Positions 46,774 through 54,979 of a DNA stretch of 64,000 nt are shown piece after piece. Numbering within the stretch: the first letter of the stretch is position 1; every line of letters starts with the position of its first letter. The stretch is from Candidatus Tepidifontimicrobium thermophilum (GTDB lineage Bacteria > Sysuimicrobiota > Sysuimicrobiia > Sysuimicrobiales > Sysuimicrobiaceae), in assembly GCA_031296405.1 (NCBI GenBank), contig JAVKKH010000004.1, forward strand, positions 62,001 through 126,000, written 5' to 3'. The notes beneath the pieces are model-generated. The model did not search any database and had not been told where the DNA came from. It saw only the letters and a program-made list of their open reading frames with translations. The position numbers were made by a program, and so were the translations under genes.

Positions 46774-46800
46774 GGCTGGGTCCCCTCGACGTGACAGTTG

Positions 46801-46830
46801 ATTATAGACGCAGCCGGGAGGACGGTTCCA
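46801..46830 (-). promoter_or_regulatory. Promoter of uvrB-VOC-uvrA-lhr
   Basis: On the minus strand TGGAAC (46830-46825), an 18-base spacer and a perfect TATAAT (46806-46801) precede uvrB. The start would lie near 46794, about 21 bases before the GTG. I see no obvious LexA-type box overlapping it. Confidence 0.7.
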
Positions 46831-46860
46831 CGCGGGCCCCTGTGGGCCCCGCCCCCGCGG

Positions 46861-47212
46861 TTACCAGAGGGTCCGCACGTGCGGGTAGGCCAGCAGGCCT
46901 GCGTCCCGGGTCACCAGCACGGCCCCCGGGCTCCGCGCGGTGGCGAGGATCATCCGGCCTGCGGGGCCCCGAGGGGGTTCGCCCGGCAGGAGCAGGGCCT
47001 CCGGCGCCACCCGGTTGTCTACGGGACGAAGCCGACTTTCGGGACGGACTCTGCACAGGCCACTCCCTGACGCAGGGCAAACGCAGCTCCAAGCGCCTGC
47101 GCTGCACCAGCACGGCAGGTTCCCACGTGACCACCACGGGCCAGCCCGTCTCCTGTACCCAGCGGGAGTACTCCAGGGCTGCTACGGGATCATCACGCAG
47201 GGGGCAGAACGC
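46861..47212 (-). pseudogene. Remnant of a PIN-domain (VapC-type) toxin gene
   Basis: Directly after the coaE stop one frame reads LRDDPVAALEYSRWVQETGW, VTWEPAVLVQRRRLELRLP and CVREWP. From about 47040 the similarity continues in another frame as ESRLRPVDNRVAPEALLLPG, GRMILATARSPGAVLVTRDA and LLAYPHVRTLW before TAA at 46861. These are the middle and end of a PIN ribonuclease (ILATA and VTRD are hallmarks). The N-terminal strand with the first catalytic aspartate is missing and a frameshift splits the rest, so no active toxin is made. No antitoxin gene is visible. Confidence 0.65.
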
Positions 47213-47818
47213 TCAGGGATCCCGGGCCAGCGCCTCCCACACCTCCCGGACCTGTGCCCGGGTGCGATCCAGATCCCCGTCGTTGTCCACCACCCACCGG
47301 GCGTGGACCAGCTTCTCCCGCAGGGGCCGCTGGGCTCGCAGCCGCCGCTCCGCCTCCTCTTCCGTCAGCCGGTCCCGCTCCCGCAGCCGGTCTAGCTGCG
47401 TCCGCGGGGAGGCATACACCACGATGGCGGGCAGGGACTCCAGCTCGGGCAGCGGCACATCGAACAGCAGGGGCACGTCCAGCACCACCACCGCGTCGGG
47501 TCGGCGGGAACGGATCCGGTCCACCTCCTGCCGCATCCGCTCCCGCACCCTGGGGTGGACGATGGCGTTCAGCCGGGCCCGCGCCGCCGGGTCGGAGAAA
47601 ACCCGTTCCGCGAGCTTCCTGCGGTCCAGCTGGCCGTCGGGGAGCAGGAGCTCGGGTCCGAAGCTGGCCACGATCTCCTGGAGGGCGGCGCTGCCCGCAG
47701 ACACCACCTCCCGGGCAAGGGCGTCTGCGTCCACCACCTCCGCGCCCAGCTCCCGCAGCATGCGGGCCACGGTGGTCTTGCCGCTGGCGATGCCCCCCGT
47801 GAGGGCCACCAGCTTCAT
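47213..47818 (-). CDS. coaE: Dephospho-CoA kinase
   Basis: CoaE performs the last step of coenzyme A synthesis. The 201 residues have the P-loop LTGGIASGKTTVARML at 6-21, DADALAREVV (about 30-39) and the LID-type segment QLDRLRERDRLTEEEAERR. The ATG overlaps the stop of the NUDIX-MOSC gene (ATGA), so translation is coupled. Location downstream of polA is a known arrangement in several Gram-positive lineages. Confidence 0.96.
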   Translation of the reverse strand: MKLVALTGGIASGKTTVARMLRELGAEVVDADALAREVVSAGSAALQEIVASFGPELLLPDGQLDRRKLAERVFSDPAARARLNAIVHPRVRERMRQEVDRIRSRRPDAVVVLDVPLLFDVPLPELESLPAIVVYASPRTQLDRLRERDRLTEEEAERRLRAQRPLREKLVHARWVVDNDGDLDRTRAQVREVWEALARDP

Positions 47819-48753
47819 TCGGACCCGTCCACCAGCCCCACCAGGTCACCGGCCCGGACCCGGCCGGTCCGCAGCACCCTGGCGTACACCCGAGCCTCGC
47901 CGGGATAGCGGTCGGGGTGCACCCGCGCGATGTCCCCGTCGCGGAAGTTGTGCCGGATGGTGGCGCAGGGGGTTGTGTACCGGGTGACCTGCAGCTCGAC
48001 CTCGCCCACCTGAAGCCGGCACCCCGGCCGTACCGCGGCCCAGTCCAAGCCCGCCACGGTCACGTTCTCTCCCAGGCTTCCGGGGGCTACGGGGTGGCCC
48101 TCCGCTTGGAGCCGGCCCAGCACCTCCAGGGAAAACAGGCACACCGCGCGCTCCGGCCCGCCGTGGTGGCGAGTGTCGTTGTGGAGGTCGCCCTCCAGGC
48201 CCTCCGGGCCCACCCAGGCTTCGGTCACCGGGTGTTTTGGCACCCCGCCCGGGGACACGTTCAGGCGGTAGACGACGCCGAGATTCGGACCCAGAAGCAC
48301 CACCCGGCCCTCTTCCAGGTGCTCCGCTTGCGCGTCGAAGTGGAAGTCCCCCCACACCCGCCGGCCTGCCAGGACCTGGGGCAGCCAGTACCGGTCGTCC
48401 TCCCACATCCGGTCCAGGGGCAGGTCCTGCACCGGGTGCCACCGCAGAAGCCCTTCCCGGCTGGCGGTCACCGAACCTGCGAACTCCTCCGCGGTGAACA
48501 CGTACACCACCCAGGCGGGCGGCCCGTCCGTCCCAAACCGGAAACGCAGCACCCCAGAAAAACGCAGCCGGCGGACCTGCAGGCCCGTCTCCTCCCGCAC
48601 CTCGCGGGCCGCACCCTGCTCCGGGTCTTCACCGGCCAGCAGCTTGCCGCCTGGACCGTTCCACTTCCCGCCGCCCCACAGCCCCTCCGCTTTCCGCAGC
48701 AGGAGCACCTGGCCGTCGCGCACCGGGAAGCAAAGGGTGGCGTAGGTGGTCAT
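47815..48753 (-). CDS. NUDIX hydrolase (MTH1-like) fused to a MOSC domain
   Basis: The ATG at 48753 overlaps the polA stop (ATGA) and gives 312 residues; a longer open frame continuing upstream is a shadow of polA. The Nudix box GGKLLAGEDPEQGAAREVREE lies at 36-56. The DRMWEDDRYWLPQVLAG segment (114-130) recalls MTH1-type oxidised-purine triphosphatases. From about 165 a MOSC domain follows: GLEGDLHNDTRHHGGPERAV (185-204) and a conserved cysteine at 263 (TPCATIRHNF). MOSC domains bind sulfur or molybdenum cofactor intermediates. The fused pair is unusual; the likely NUDIX role is cleaning damaged nucleotides beside polA. Confidence 0.85.
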   Translation of the reverse strand: MTTYATLCFPVRDGQVLLLRKAEGLWGGGKWNGPGGKLLAGEDPEQGAAREVREETGLQVRRLRFSGVLRFRFGTDGPPAWVVYVFTAEEFAGSVTASREGLLRWHPVQDLPLDRMWEDDRYWLPQVLAGRRVWGDFHFDAQAEHLEEGRVVLLGPNLGVVYRLNVSPGGVPKHPVTEAWVGPEGLEGDLHNDTRHHGGPERAVCLFSLEVLGRLQAEGHPVAPGSLGENVTVAGLDWAAVRPGCRLQVGEVELQVTRYTTPCATIRHNFRDGDIARVHPDRYPGEARVYARVLRTGRVRAGDLVGLVDGSE

Positions 48754-51398
48754 GTTGGCGCCCCTCCCGCAGCGGGCACGGTGGAGGAAACCGTGCCCAG
48801 GTGCTCCAGGTCGTTCCAGTTCGGGCCCACCCGGAGCTCCACCTGGATGGGCACCGACAGGGGAAGGACGTTGGCCATGACCTCCGCCACCTGGTACCCG
48901 AGGGGGCGAGCCTGGTCTGGGTCCAGCTCGAAGACCAGCTCGTCGTGCACCTGCAGGATCATGAGGGCTCCGGGGAAGCGGGGGAGGACCTCCCGGTGGA
49001 TCCGGATCATGGCCAGCTTGATGAGGTCCGCCTGGCTTCCCTGGATGGGGGTGTTGATGGCCACCCGCTCCGCGGCCTCCCGCACCACCCGGTTGCGGCT
49101 GTGGAGGTCCGTGAGGTAGCGGCGCCGGCCCAGGAGCGTGGACACGTAGCCCGTGCGGCGCGCCTGCTCCACGGTCCGGCGCACGTACTCCCGCACCCCG
49201 GGGTAACGGGCGAAGTAGCGCTGGATGTACGCGTCGGCCTCCGCCGGGGTACTGCCGATCTGCTGGCTCAGCCCGAAGCCGCTGATGCCGTAGGCGATCC
49301 CGAAGTTGATCGCCTTGGCCCGCCGGCGCAGCTCGGGGGTGAGCTGGTCCCGCGAAAGGCCGAAGACCTCCGCGGCCACCTCCGCGTGGATGTCGCGTCC
49401 GGTGCGGAACACCTCCTGCAGGGCCGGATCCCCGCTGATGTGGGCCAGCAGCCGCAGCTCGATCTGGTTGTAGTCCGCGCTGAGCAGCACCCGGCCCCGC
49501 GGAGCCACGAAGGCCCGCCGGATGCGGCGTCCCTCCTCGGTACGGATGGGGATGTTCTGTAGATTCGGGTCCTGGGAGCTGAGCCGGCCGGTGGCGGCCA
49601 CCGTCTGGTTGAAGGTGGTGTGCACGCGGCCGGTCTGCGGGTGCACCAGCCGGGGCAGGACCTCCACGTAGGTGGACAGGAGCTTGGCGAGTTCCCGGTG
49701 CTGGAGGATCTTGGCGACCACCGGGTGGTGCAGGGCCAGGGTTTCCAGGACGTCCGCGTCTGTGGAGTAGCCCGTCTTGGTCTTCTTCAAGGGCGGCAGC
49801 CCCAGCTTCTCGAACAGCACGAAGGCCAGCTGCTTGGGGGAGCTCAGGTTGAACTCCATGCCTGCCAGCCCGTAGACCTCCGCGGCCAGCACCTCCAACC
49901 TCGCCCGCAGCTCTTGAGCCAGGTCCTGCAGGTACGGCACGTCCACCGCCACCCCGGCCATCTCCATGTCCGCCAGAACGGGCACCAGGGGCATTTCGAT
50001 GTCGCGGTAGACCCCCTCCACTTCTCGCTCCCGCAACGCCGCCCGCAACCGCGGGGCCACCCGCTGGAGCGCGTCCGCCTCCTCGCAGCGCCGCTCCCAC
50101 GCCTCCCGCCCGTTCAGCAGGTCGCCCTCCGGCTCCGCCAGGCGCCAGCCGATCTGTTCCCACGCCACCGTGGCCAGGTCGTGGCTGCGGCGCCCCGGGT
50201 TCAGTACGTACGAGGCGATGCCCACGTCGAAATCGAACCCGCGGGGTACCAGCCCTGCCCGCCGCAGGCGCACGAGGTCCGCCTTGGCGTCCTGGCTGAT
50301 CTTCCGGATGTGGTCGGACTCCAGGAGGGCCGCCACCGTCTGGGGGAATCCGTCCTGCACGGCCACGTACACCGCGTGGCCCGGCCGGTCCGACAGGGCC
50401 ACACCCCGGATGGCACCCTCCATGGGCTTGCCGGTGGCGTCCAGGCTCACCGCCACCTCCCGGACAGACCGGAAGCGCTCCCAAGCCTCCGGCCCCGCCC
50501 GCTCGTAACGTCCCCGCTCGTGCACCGCGCCCACGCCCAGCCGCTCCAGCAGGCTCTTGAACTCCAGGTCCCGAAAGAGCTCCACCACCCGGTCCCGCTG
50601 GTACGGTCGGACCTCCAGCGCCTTCCAGTCTGCGGCCACGGGGACATCCCGCACCACGGTGGCGAGCCGCTTGTTCTGCAGGACCAGGCCAGCGTGGTCC
50701 CGCAGCCGCGCCTGCAGCTTCGGCGGCGCCTGGTCCAGCCGGTCCAGCAGGGCCTCCACGCTCCCGAACTGCCGGACCAGCTCCGCCGCGGTCTTCTCGC
50801 CGACCCCGGGGACCCCCGGCAGGTTGTCCGTGGGGTCGCCCCGCAGCGCCTTGAAGTCCGGGAGCTGCTCGGGTTCGAGCCCGAACCGCCGGCGGACCGC
50901 CTCCCGGTCGTACGCGGTGGTTTCGCTGATCCCGCGGCTGGTCACCACCACTGTGGTCCGGTCGCTGGCCACCTGCAGAAGGTCCAGGTCTCCGGTGACC
51001 ACCACCACCCGGAAACCGGCCCCCTCGGCTTGCCGGACCAGGGTGGCGATCACGTCGTCGGCCTCGTACCCCTCCACCTCGAAGGACACCACCCCGAAGG
51101 CGTCTACCACTTCCTTGACCAGGCGCATCTGGGACCGCAGGTCGTCCGGCATCACCGGCCGGGTGGCCTTGTAGGCGGCGAAGTCCTCGTGACGGAAGGT
51201 GGGAGCCGGACGGTCGAAGGCCACGGCCAGGTGGGTGGGCCGTTCTTCTTCCAGCACCTTCAGCAGCATGTTGGTGAACCCGTAGACGGCGTTGGTGGGC
51301 CGCCCGTCGCTGGTGGTGAAGTAGGGGAGGGCGTAGAAGGCCCGGTAGACGAGGCCGTTGCCGTCCAGCAGGACCAGCTTGGGCGGGGATCCCCTCAC
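48750..51398 (-). CDS. polA: DNA polymerase I, proofreading site degenerate
   Basis: Pol I fills gaps and removes primers. The 882 residues contain an N-terminal 5' nuclease (LLDGNGLVYRAFYA, EGYEADDVIATL, LPGVPGVGEKTA). The 3'-5' exonuclease domain, about 310-490, lacks the first catalytic pair: SLDATGKPME stands where DxE is needed. The polymerase motifs are intact: A DYNQIELRLLAH, B RRRAKAINFGIAYG, C QVHDELVFE. The phenylalanine in INFGIAYG is the Taq-like residue. The GTG start at 51398 has a TACAAT seven bases upstream and no ribosome site, suggesting a leaderless message. Confidence 0.96.
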   Translation of the reverse strand: MRGSPPKLVLLDGNGLVYRAFYALPYFTTSDGRPTNAVYGFTNMLLKVLEEERPTHLAVAFDRPAPTFRHEDFAAYKATRPVMPDDLRSQMRLVKEVVDAFGVVSFEVEGYEADDVIATLVRQAEGAGFRVVVVTGDLDLLQVASDRTTVVVTSRGISETTAYDREAVRRRFGLEPEQLPDFKALRGDPTDNLPGVPGVGEKTAAELVRQFGSVEALLDRLDQAPPKLQARLRDHAGLVLQNKRLATVVRDVPVAADWKALEVRPYQRDRVVELFRDLEFKSLLERLGVGAVHERGRYERAGPEAWERFRSVREVAVSLDATGKPMEGAIRGVALSDRPGHAVYVAVQDGFPQTVAALLESDHIRKISQDAKADLVRLRRAGLVPRGFDFDVGIASYVLNPGRRSHDLATVAWEQIGWRLAEPEGDLLNGREAWERRCEEADALQRVAPRLRAALREREVEGVYRDIEMPLVPVLADMEMAGVAVDVPYLQDLAQELRARLEVLAAEVYGLAGMEFNLSSPKQLAFVLFEKLGLPPLKKTKTGYSTDADVLETLALHHPVVAKILQHRELAKLLSTYVEVLPRLVHPQTGRVHTTFNQTVAATGRLSSQDPNLQNIPIRTEEGRRIRRAFVAPRGRVLLSADYNQIELRLLAHISGDPALQEVFRTGRDIHAEVAAEVFGLSRDQLTPELRRRAKAINFGIAYGISGFGLSQQIGSTPAEADAYIQRYFARYPGVREYVRRTVEQARRTGYVSTLLGRRRYLTDLHSRNRVVREAAERVAINTPIQGSQADLIKLAMIRIHREVLPRFPGALMILQVHDELVFELDPDQARPLGYQVAEVMANVLPLSVPIQVELRVGPNWNDLEHLGTVSSTVPAAGGAPT

Positions 51399-51405
51399 GA
51401 GGCCG

Positions 51406-51411
51406 ATTGTA
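51406..51411 (-). promoter_or_regulatory. -10 element placed for a leaderless polA message
   Basis: TACAAT on the minus strand ends seven bases before the polA GTG, in the 28-base gap after dnaE. A start there would place the GTG at or one base from the RNA 5' end. The -35 is not recognisable because that stretch is the end of dnaE. Confidence 0.45.
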
Positions 51412-51426
51412 CCGCGGCGGGAGACC

Positions 51427-54400
51427 CTACTCCTCCCAGACGGCGCCTTCGCCCAGCAGCATCTCCAGCTCCCGGACGAACTCCTGATCCGCAGGCACCC
51501 CCCTGCGGAGCCGGTGCACGGACTCCCCCCGCAGGGTCACCACGTGGGCGTACGCCTCCCGGGGTCCTGACCGCCCCTGCAGGAAGTCGGCCAGCTGGAA
51601 CAGCTCCTCCGAGCTCGCCACCCGCACGTGCAGGGGCCTGAGCCCGTTGCGCGACGGCCCGACCTCTCCCCCCCCAGGTCCCAGGCTCTCCACCGGGACC
51701 ACCTCCTCCGCCACCACCCGAGGCCGCGCCTCGGACGCATCCAGCCTGCCCCGCACCAGCACCACCGCGTCCACGTGCAGGGCGTCCCCGAACCGCTCGT
51801 ACGCCTTGGGCCAGACGACGACCTCCACCGCGCCCGACAGGTCCTCCAGGTGGACCACCGCAAAGCGGCTGCTGTCCTTCCTGGAGGTCATGGGCCGCAC
51901 GTGGGTCAGCACCCCGCCCACCGACACCGGAGTCCGGTCCTCCAGCTCCCGCAGGTCCGCCACCCGCTGCCGCACGTGGTGCCGGAGTACTGCTTCCCAG
52001 GCCCGGACGGGATGGTCGCTCACGTACAGCCCGAGCATCTCCCGTTCCATGCGCAGCATCTCCCGCGGGTCCAGGGGCGGGACCCGGGGCAGCTCCGGCG
52101 GCGCGTCCAGCTCGGCCGCGTCCGCGAACAGTCCCGTCTGCGGGCTAGCTTCCCGCCGCTGGCGGCGCGCCCCGTACTCCAGCGCGTCGTCCAGGCCTGC
52201 CAGCAGCGCCGCCCGGTCTCCCAGGGAGTCCAGAGCCCCCGCCTTAACTAGACTCTCCACCACCTTCCGGGTCACCACCCGCCCGTCCGTGCGGGCGCAG
52301 AAGTCCGCGAGGCTCCGGAAGGGGCCGCCCTGTTGTCGGGCGCGCACGATCTCCTGGGTGGCGGCCGTCCCCACGTTCTTGATGGTGCCCAGCCCGAAGC
52401 GGATGGTACGGTCGTCCACCACGGTGAACTCCGGCTCGGACTCGTTGACGTCCGGGGGCAGGACCGCGATCCCCATGCGCCGGCACTCCTCCACGTCCAG
52501 GGCGATCCGCTCCAGGTTGCCGCTGTCCGCGCACAGGACCGCAGTCATGTACTCCGCGGGGTAGTTGGCCTTGAGGTAGGCGGTGTAGTAGGCCACGAGT
52601 CCGTAGCAGGCCGCGTGCGCCCGGTTGAACCCGTAACGGGCGAAGGGCTCGAACTGCTCGAAGACCCGGTCCACCACCTCCTTGGGGATCCCCCGTTCGG
52701 TGGCCCCGCGCTCGAACTTCTCCCGCTGGCTCAACAGCTTGTCCAGCACCTTCTTGCGGATGGCGTGGCAGAGCACGTCCGCCTCCGCCAGGGTGTAGCC
52801 GGCCATGGCCTGCGCCACGGTCATGATGTCCTCCTGGTACACCATGACCCCGTAGGTCTCCCGCAGCACGGGCTCGAGGACCGGGTGGAGGTAGGTGACG
52901 GGTTCCAGCCCGTGCTTCCGGCGGATGTAGGCGGGGATGTTGGCCATGGGGCCCGGCCGGTAGAGGGCCACCATGGCCATGATGTCCTGGATGCTGGTGG
53001 GCCGCAGCTCCTGCAGGTAGCGGCGCATGCCCGCGGACTCCAGCTGGAACACGCCCACCGTCTCCCCCCGGCCCAGGAGCTCGTAGGTCCTGGCGTCGTC
53101 CAGGGGGATCTGGTGGAGGTCGATGCGCTGCCCCCGCTTGCGCTCCACGATCTTCAGGGCGGAGTCCAGGATGGTGAGGTTGGTGAGTCCCAGGAAGTCG
53201 AACTTCACCAGTCCGATGGCGGCCACGCTGTCCATGTCGTACTGGGTCATGACCACGTCGTCCTTGCCGCGGGTGAGGGGAACGTGGTCCGTGAGGGGGT
53301 CCCGGGAGATGATGACCCCTGCCGCGTGGGTGCTGGCGTTGCGGGCCACCCCCTCCAGCTTCCGGGCCAGCTCCAGCAGCCTGCGCACCCGTTGGTCCTC
53401 CTCCGCTTGCCGCCGCAGCTCGGGGTCGGACTCCAGGGCCTGCTCCAGGGTGGCGGTGGGCGGGATCCGCTTGGCGATCCGGTCCACCTCGCCGTAGCTC
53501 ATCCCCAGCACCCGCCCCACGTCCCGGACCGCCTGCCGGGCCTTCATGGTGCCGAAGGTGATGATCTGCGCCACCCGGTCGTGCCCGTACTTGTCCATCA
53601 CGTACCGGATCACCTCGTCCCGGCGGGTGTCCATGAAGTCCACGTCGATGTCCGGCAGGGTGTGGCGCTGCGGGTTGAGGAACCGGTCGAAGGGCAGGCG
53701 GTACGCGATGGGGTCCACGTCCGTCACCCCGCACGCGTACAGGACCAGGGACCCCGCCGCGGACCCCCGGACCGTGGTGAGGATCCCGCGGGAGCGGGCG
53801 AAGTTCACGAAGTCCTGGACGATGAGGAAGTAGGGGGCGTACCCCATCTCCTCGATCACCGAAAGCTCGTACTCCAAACGCTGCCGCAGCTCGGGGGTAA
53901 CCTCCCCGTAGATCCTCTGGAGGCCCTGCTCGCACAGCCACCGCAGGTAGCTCTGCGCGGTGAACCCCTCCGGCACTGGAAAGTCGGGGAGCTTGGGACG
54001 GTCCAGCTCGATGGTGAGCTCGCACCGCCCGGCGATCTCCACGGTGTTCCGCAGCGCCTCCGGCAACTCCCGGAAGCGCTCGGCCATCTCCTGCGGGCCC
54101 TTCAGGTAGAAGTGGGGGACGTCCCCCATGCGGGGCCGGTCCGGGTCGTGCACTGTCTTGTTCATCTGCACGCACATGAGGACGTCCTGAGCCGGTGCGT
54201 CCTCCGGCAGCACGTAGTGCACGTCGTTGGTGGCCACCAGGGGCAGGTTCAGATCCCGGGCGATGCGGACCAGCTCCGGGATGAGGACCTGCTGCTCCGG
54301 CATCCCCTGGTCCTGGATCTCGATGAAGAACTGCCCGGGCTCGAACAGGTCCCGGAACTGGGCAGCCGCCTCCCGGGCCCCGCGCGGGTCCCCGCGCAGG

Positions 54401-54840
54401 ATCCGCTGGCAAACTTCCCCGTTCAGGCAGCCGGAAAGGCCAATCAGGCCCTTGCTGTGGGAGGCCAGGAGCTCCTTGTCGATCCGGGGCCGGTAGTAGA
54501 AGCCTTCCAGGTGGGCCCGGGTGCTCAAGCGGATGAGGTTCCGGTAGCCTTCCTCGTTCCGGGCCAGAAGGGTCAGGTGGTAGCTGGATGCGTCCAGGCG
54601 GGGATCCCGATCCGTGTACCGGCGGGCGGCCTGGTACGCCTCCATCCCCACGATCGGCTTCACCCCGGCGGCCTGAGCCTCCCGGTAGAACTCGATCACC
54701 CCGTAAAGCGCCCCGTGATCGGTGACGGCCAGGGCGGTCATGCCCAGCTGCGCGGCCCGCTGCACGAGCGGCCGGATCCGGCTGTGCCCGTCCAGCAAGG
54801 AGTACTCGGTGTGCACGTGCAGGTGGACGAACTGCGACAT
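51427..54840 (-). CDS. dnaE: DNA polymerase III subunit alpha (DnaE)
   Basis: This is the replicative polymerase of 1137 residues. An N-terminal PHP domain (HLHVHTEYSLLDGHSRI, TDHGALYG) is followed by the polymerase core with the catalytic DIDVDFMDTRRDEV near 395-408. A helix-hairpin-helix and OB-fold region (VGGVLTHVRPMTSRK) lies near the C-terminus. It lacks the exonuclease insert of PolC. The ATG at 54840 is preferred because MSQFVHLHVHTEYS is the family start; a further 20 codons upstream are not conserved. The ribosome site is weak. Confidence 0.97.
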   Translation of the reverse strand: MSQFVHLHVHTEYSLLDGHSRIRPLVQRAAQLGMTALAVTDHGALYGVIEFYREAQAAGVKPIVGMEAYQAARRYTDRDPRLDASSYHLTLLARNEEGYRNLIRLSTRAHLEGFYYRPRIDKELLASHSKGLIGLSGCLNGEVCQRILRGDPRGAREAAAQFRDLFEPGQFFIEIQDQGMPEQQVLIPELVRIARDLNLPLVATNDVHYVLPEDAPAQDVLMCVQMNKTVHDPDRPRMGDVPHFYLKGPQEMAERFRELPEALRNTVEIAGRCELTIELDRPKLPDFPVPEGFTAQSYLRWLCEQGLQRIYGEVTPELRQRLEYELSVIEEMGYAPYFLIVQDFVNFARSRGILTTVRGSAAGSLVLYACGVTDVDPIAYRLPFDRFLNPQRHTLPDIDVDFMDTRRDEVIRYVMDKYGHDRVAQIITFGTMKARQAVRDVGRVLGMSYGEVDRIAKRIPPTATLEQALESDPELRRQAEEDQRVRRLLELARKLEGVARNASTHAAGVIISRDPLTDHVPLTRGKDDVVMTQYDMDSVAAIGLVKFDFLGLTNLTILDSALKIVERKRGQRIDLHQIPLDDARTYELLGRGETVGVFQLESAGMRRYLQELRPTSIQDIMAMVALYRPGPMANIPAYIRRKHGLEPVTYLHPVLEPVLRETYGVMVYQEDIMTVAQAMAGYTLAEADVLCHAIRKKVLDKLLSQREKFERGATERGIPKEVVDRVFEQFEPFARYGFNRAHAACYGLVAYYTAYLKANYPAEYMTAVLCADSGNLERIALDVEECRRMGIAVLPPDVNESEPEFTVVDDRTIRFGLGTIKNVGTAATQEIVRARQQGGPFRSLADFCARTDGRVVTRKVVESLVKAGALDSLGDRAALLAGLDDALEYGARRQRREASPQTGLFADAAELDAPPELPRVPPLDPREMLRMEREMLGLYVSDHPVRAWEAVLRHHVRQRVADLRELEDRTPVSVGGVLTHVRPMTSRKDSSRFAVVHLEDLSGAVEVVVWPKAYERFGDALHVDAVVLVRGRLDASEARPRVVAEEVVPVESLGPGGGEVGPSRNGLRPLHVRVASSEELFQLADFLQGRSGPREAYAHVVTLRGESVHRLRRGVPADQEFVRELEMLLGEGAVWEE

Positions 54841-54871
54841 CTTGGGCCCCGGACCCGCTGAACTACCAGAT

Positions 54872-54877
54872 ATTGTA
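54872..54877 (-). promoter_or_regulatory. -10 element of dnaE
   Basis: TACAAT on the minus strand lies 32-37 bases before the dnaE start. The best -35 at 17 bases is GTGAAC (54900-54895), matching only half of the consensus. The gap 54841-54979 holds nothing else I can name. Confidence 0.4.
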
Positions 54878-54979
54878 GATGGCCGGCTCGCGCCGTTCAC
54901 CCCCGCTGAACCGCCCTGGCCCTCGGCCTACCCGTACAGGCGGTCGCTATCCCCGCCGCGCGGGTGCGCTCGGCCCGTT

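Noticed and set aside
46774-46860. A LexA/SOS box before uvrB
   Set aside because: Neither a CTGT-N8-ACAG nor a GAAC-N4-GTTC palindrome is visible around the uvrB promoter.
51620-54861. Long plus-strand frames opposite dnaE and polA
   Set aside because: Same cause: antisense frames of GC-rich genes with no start context and no recognisable protein.
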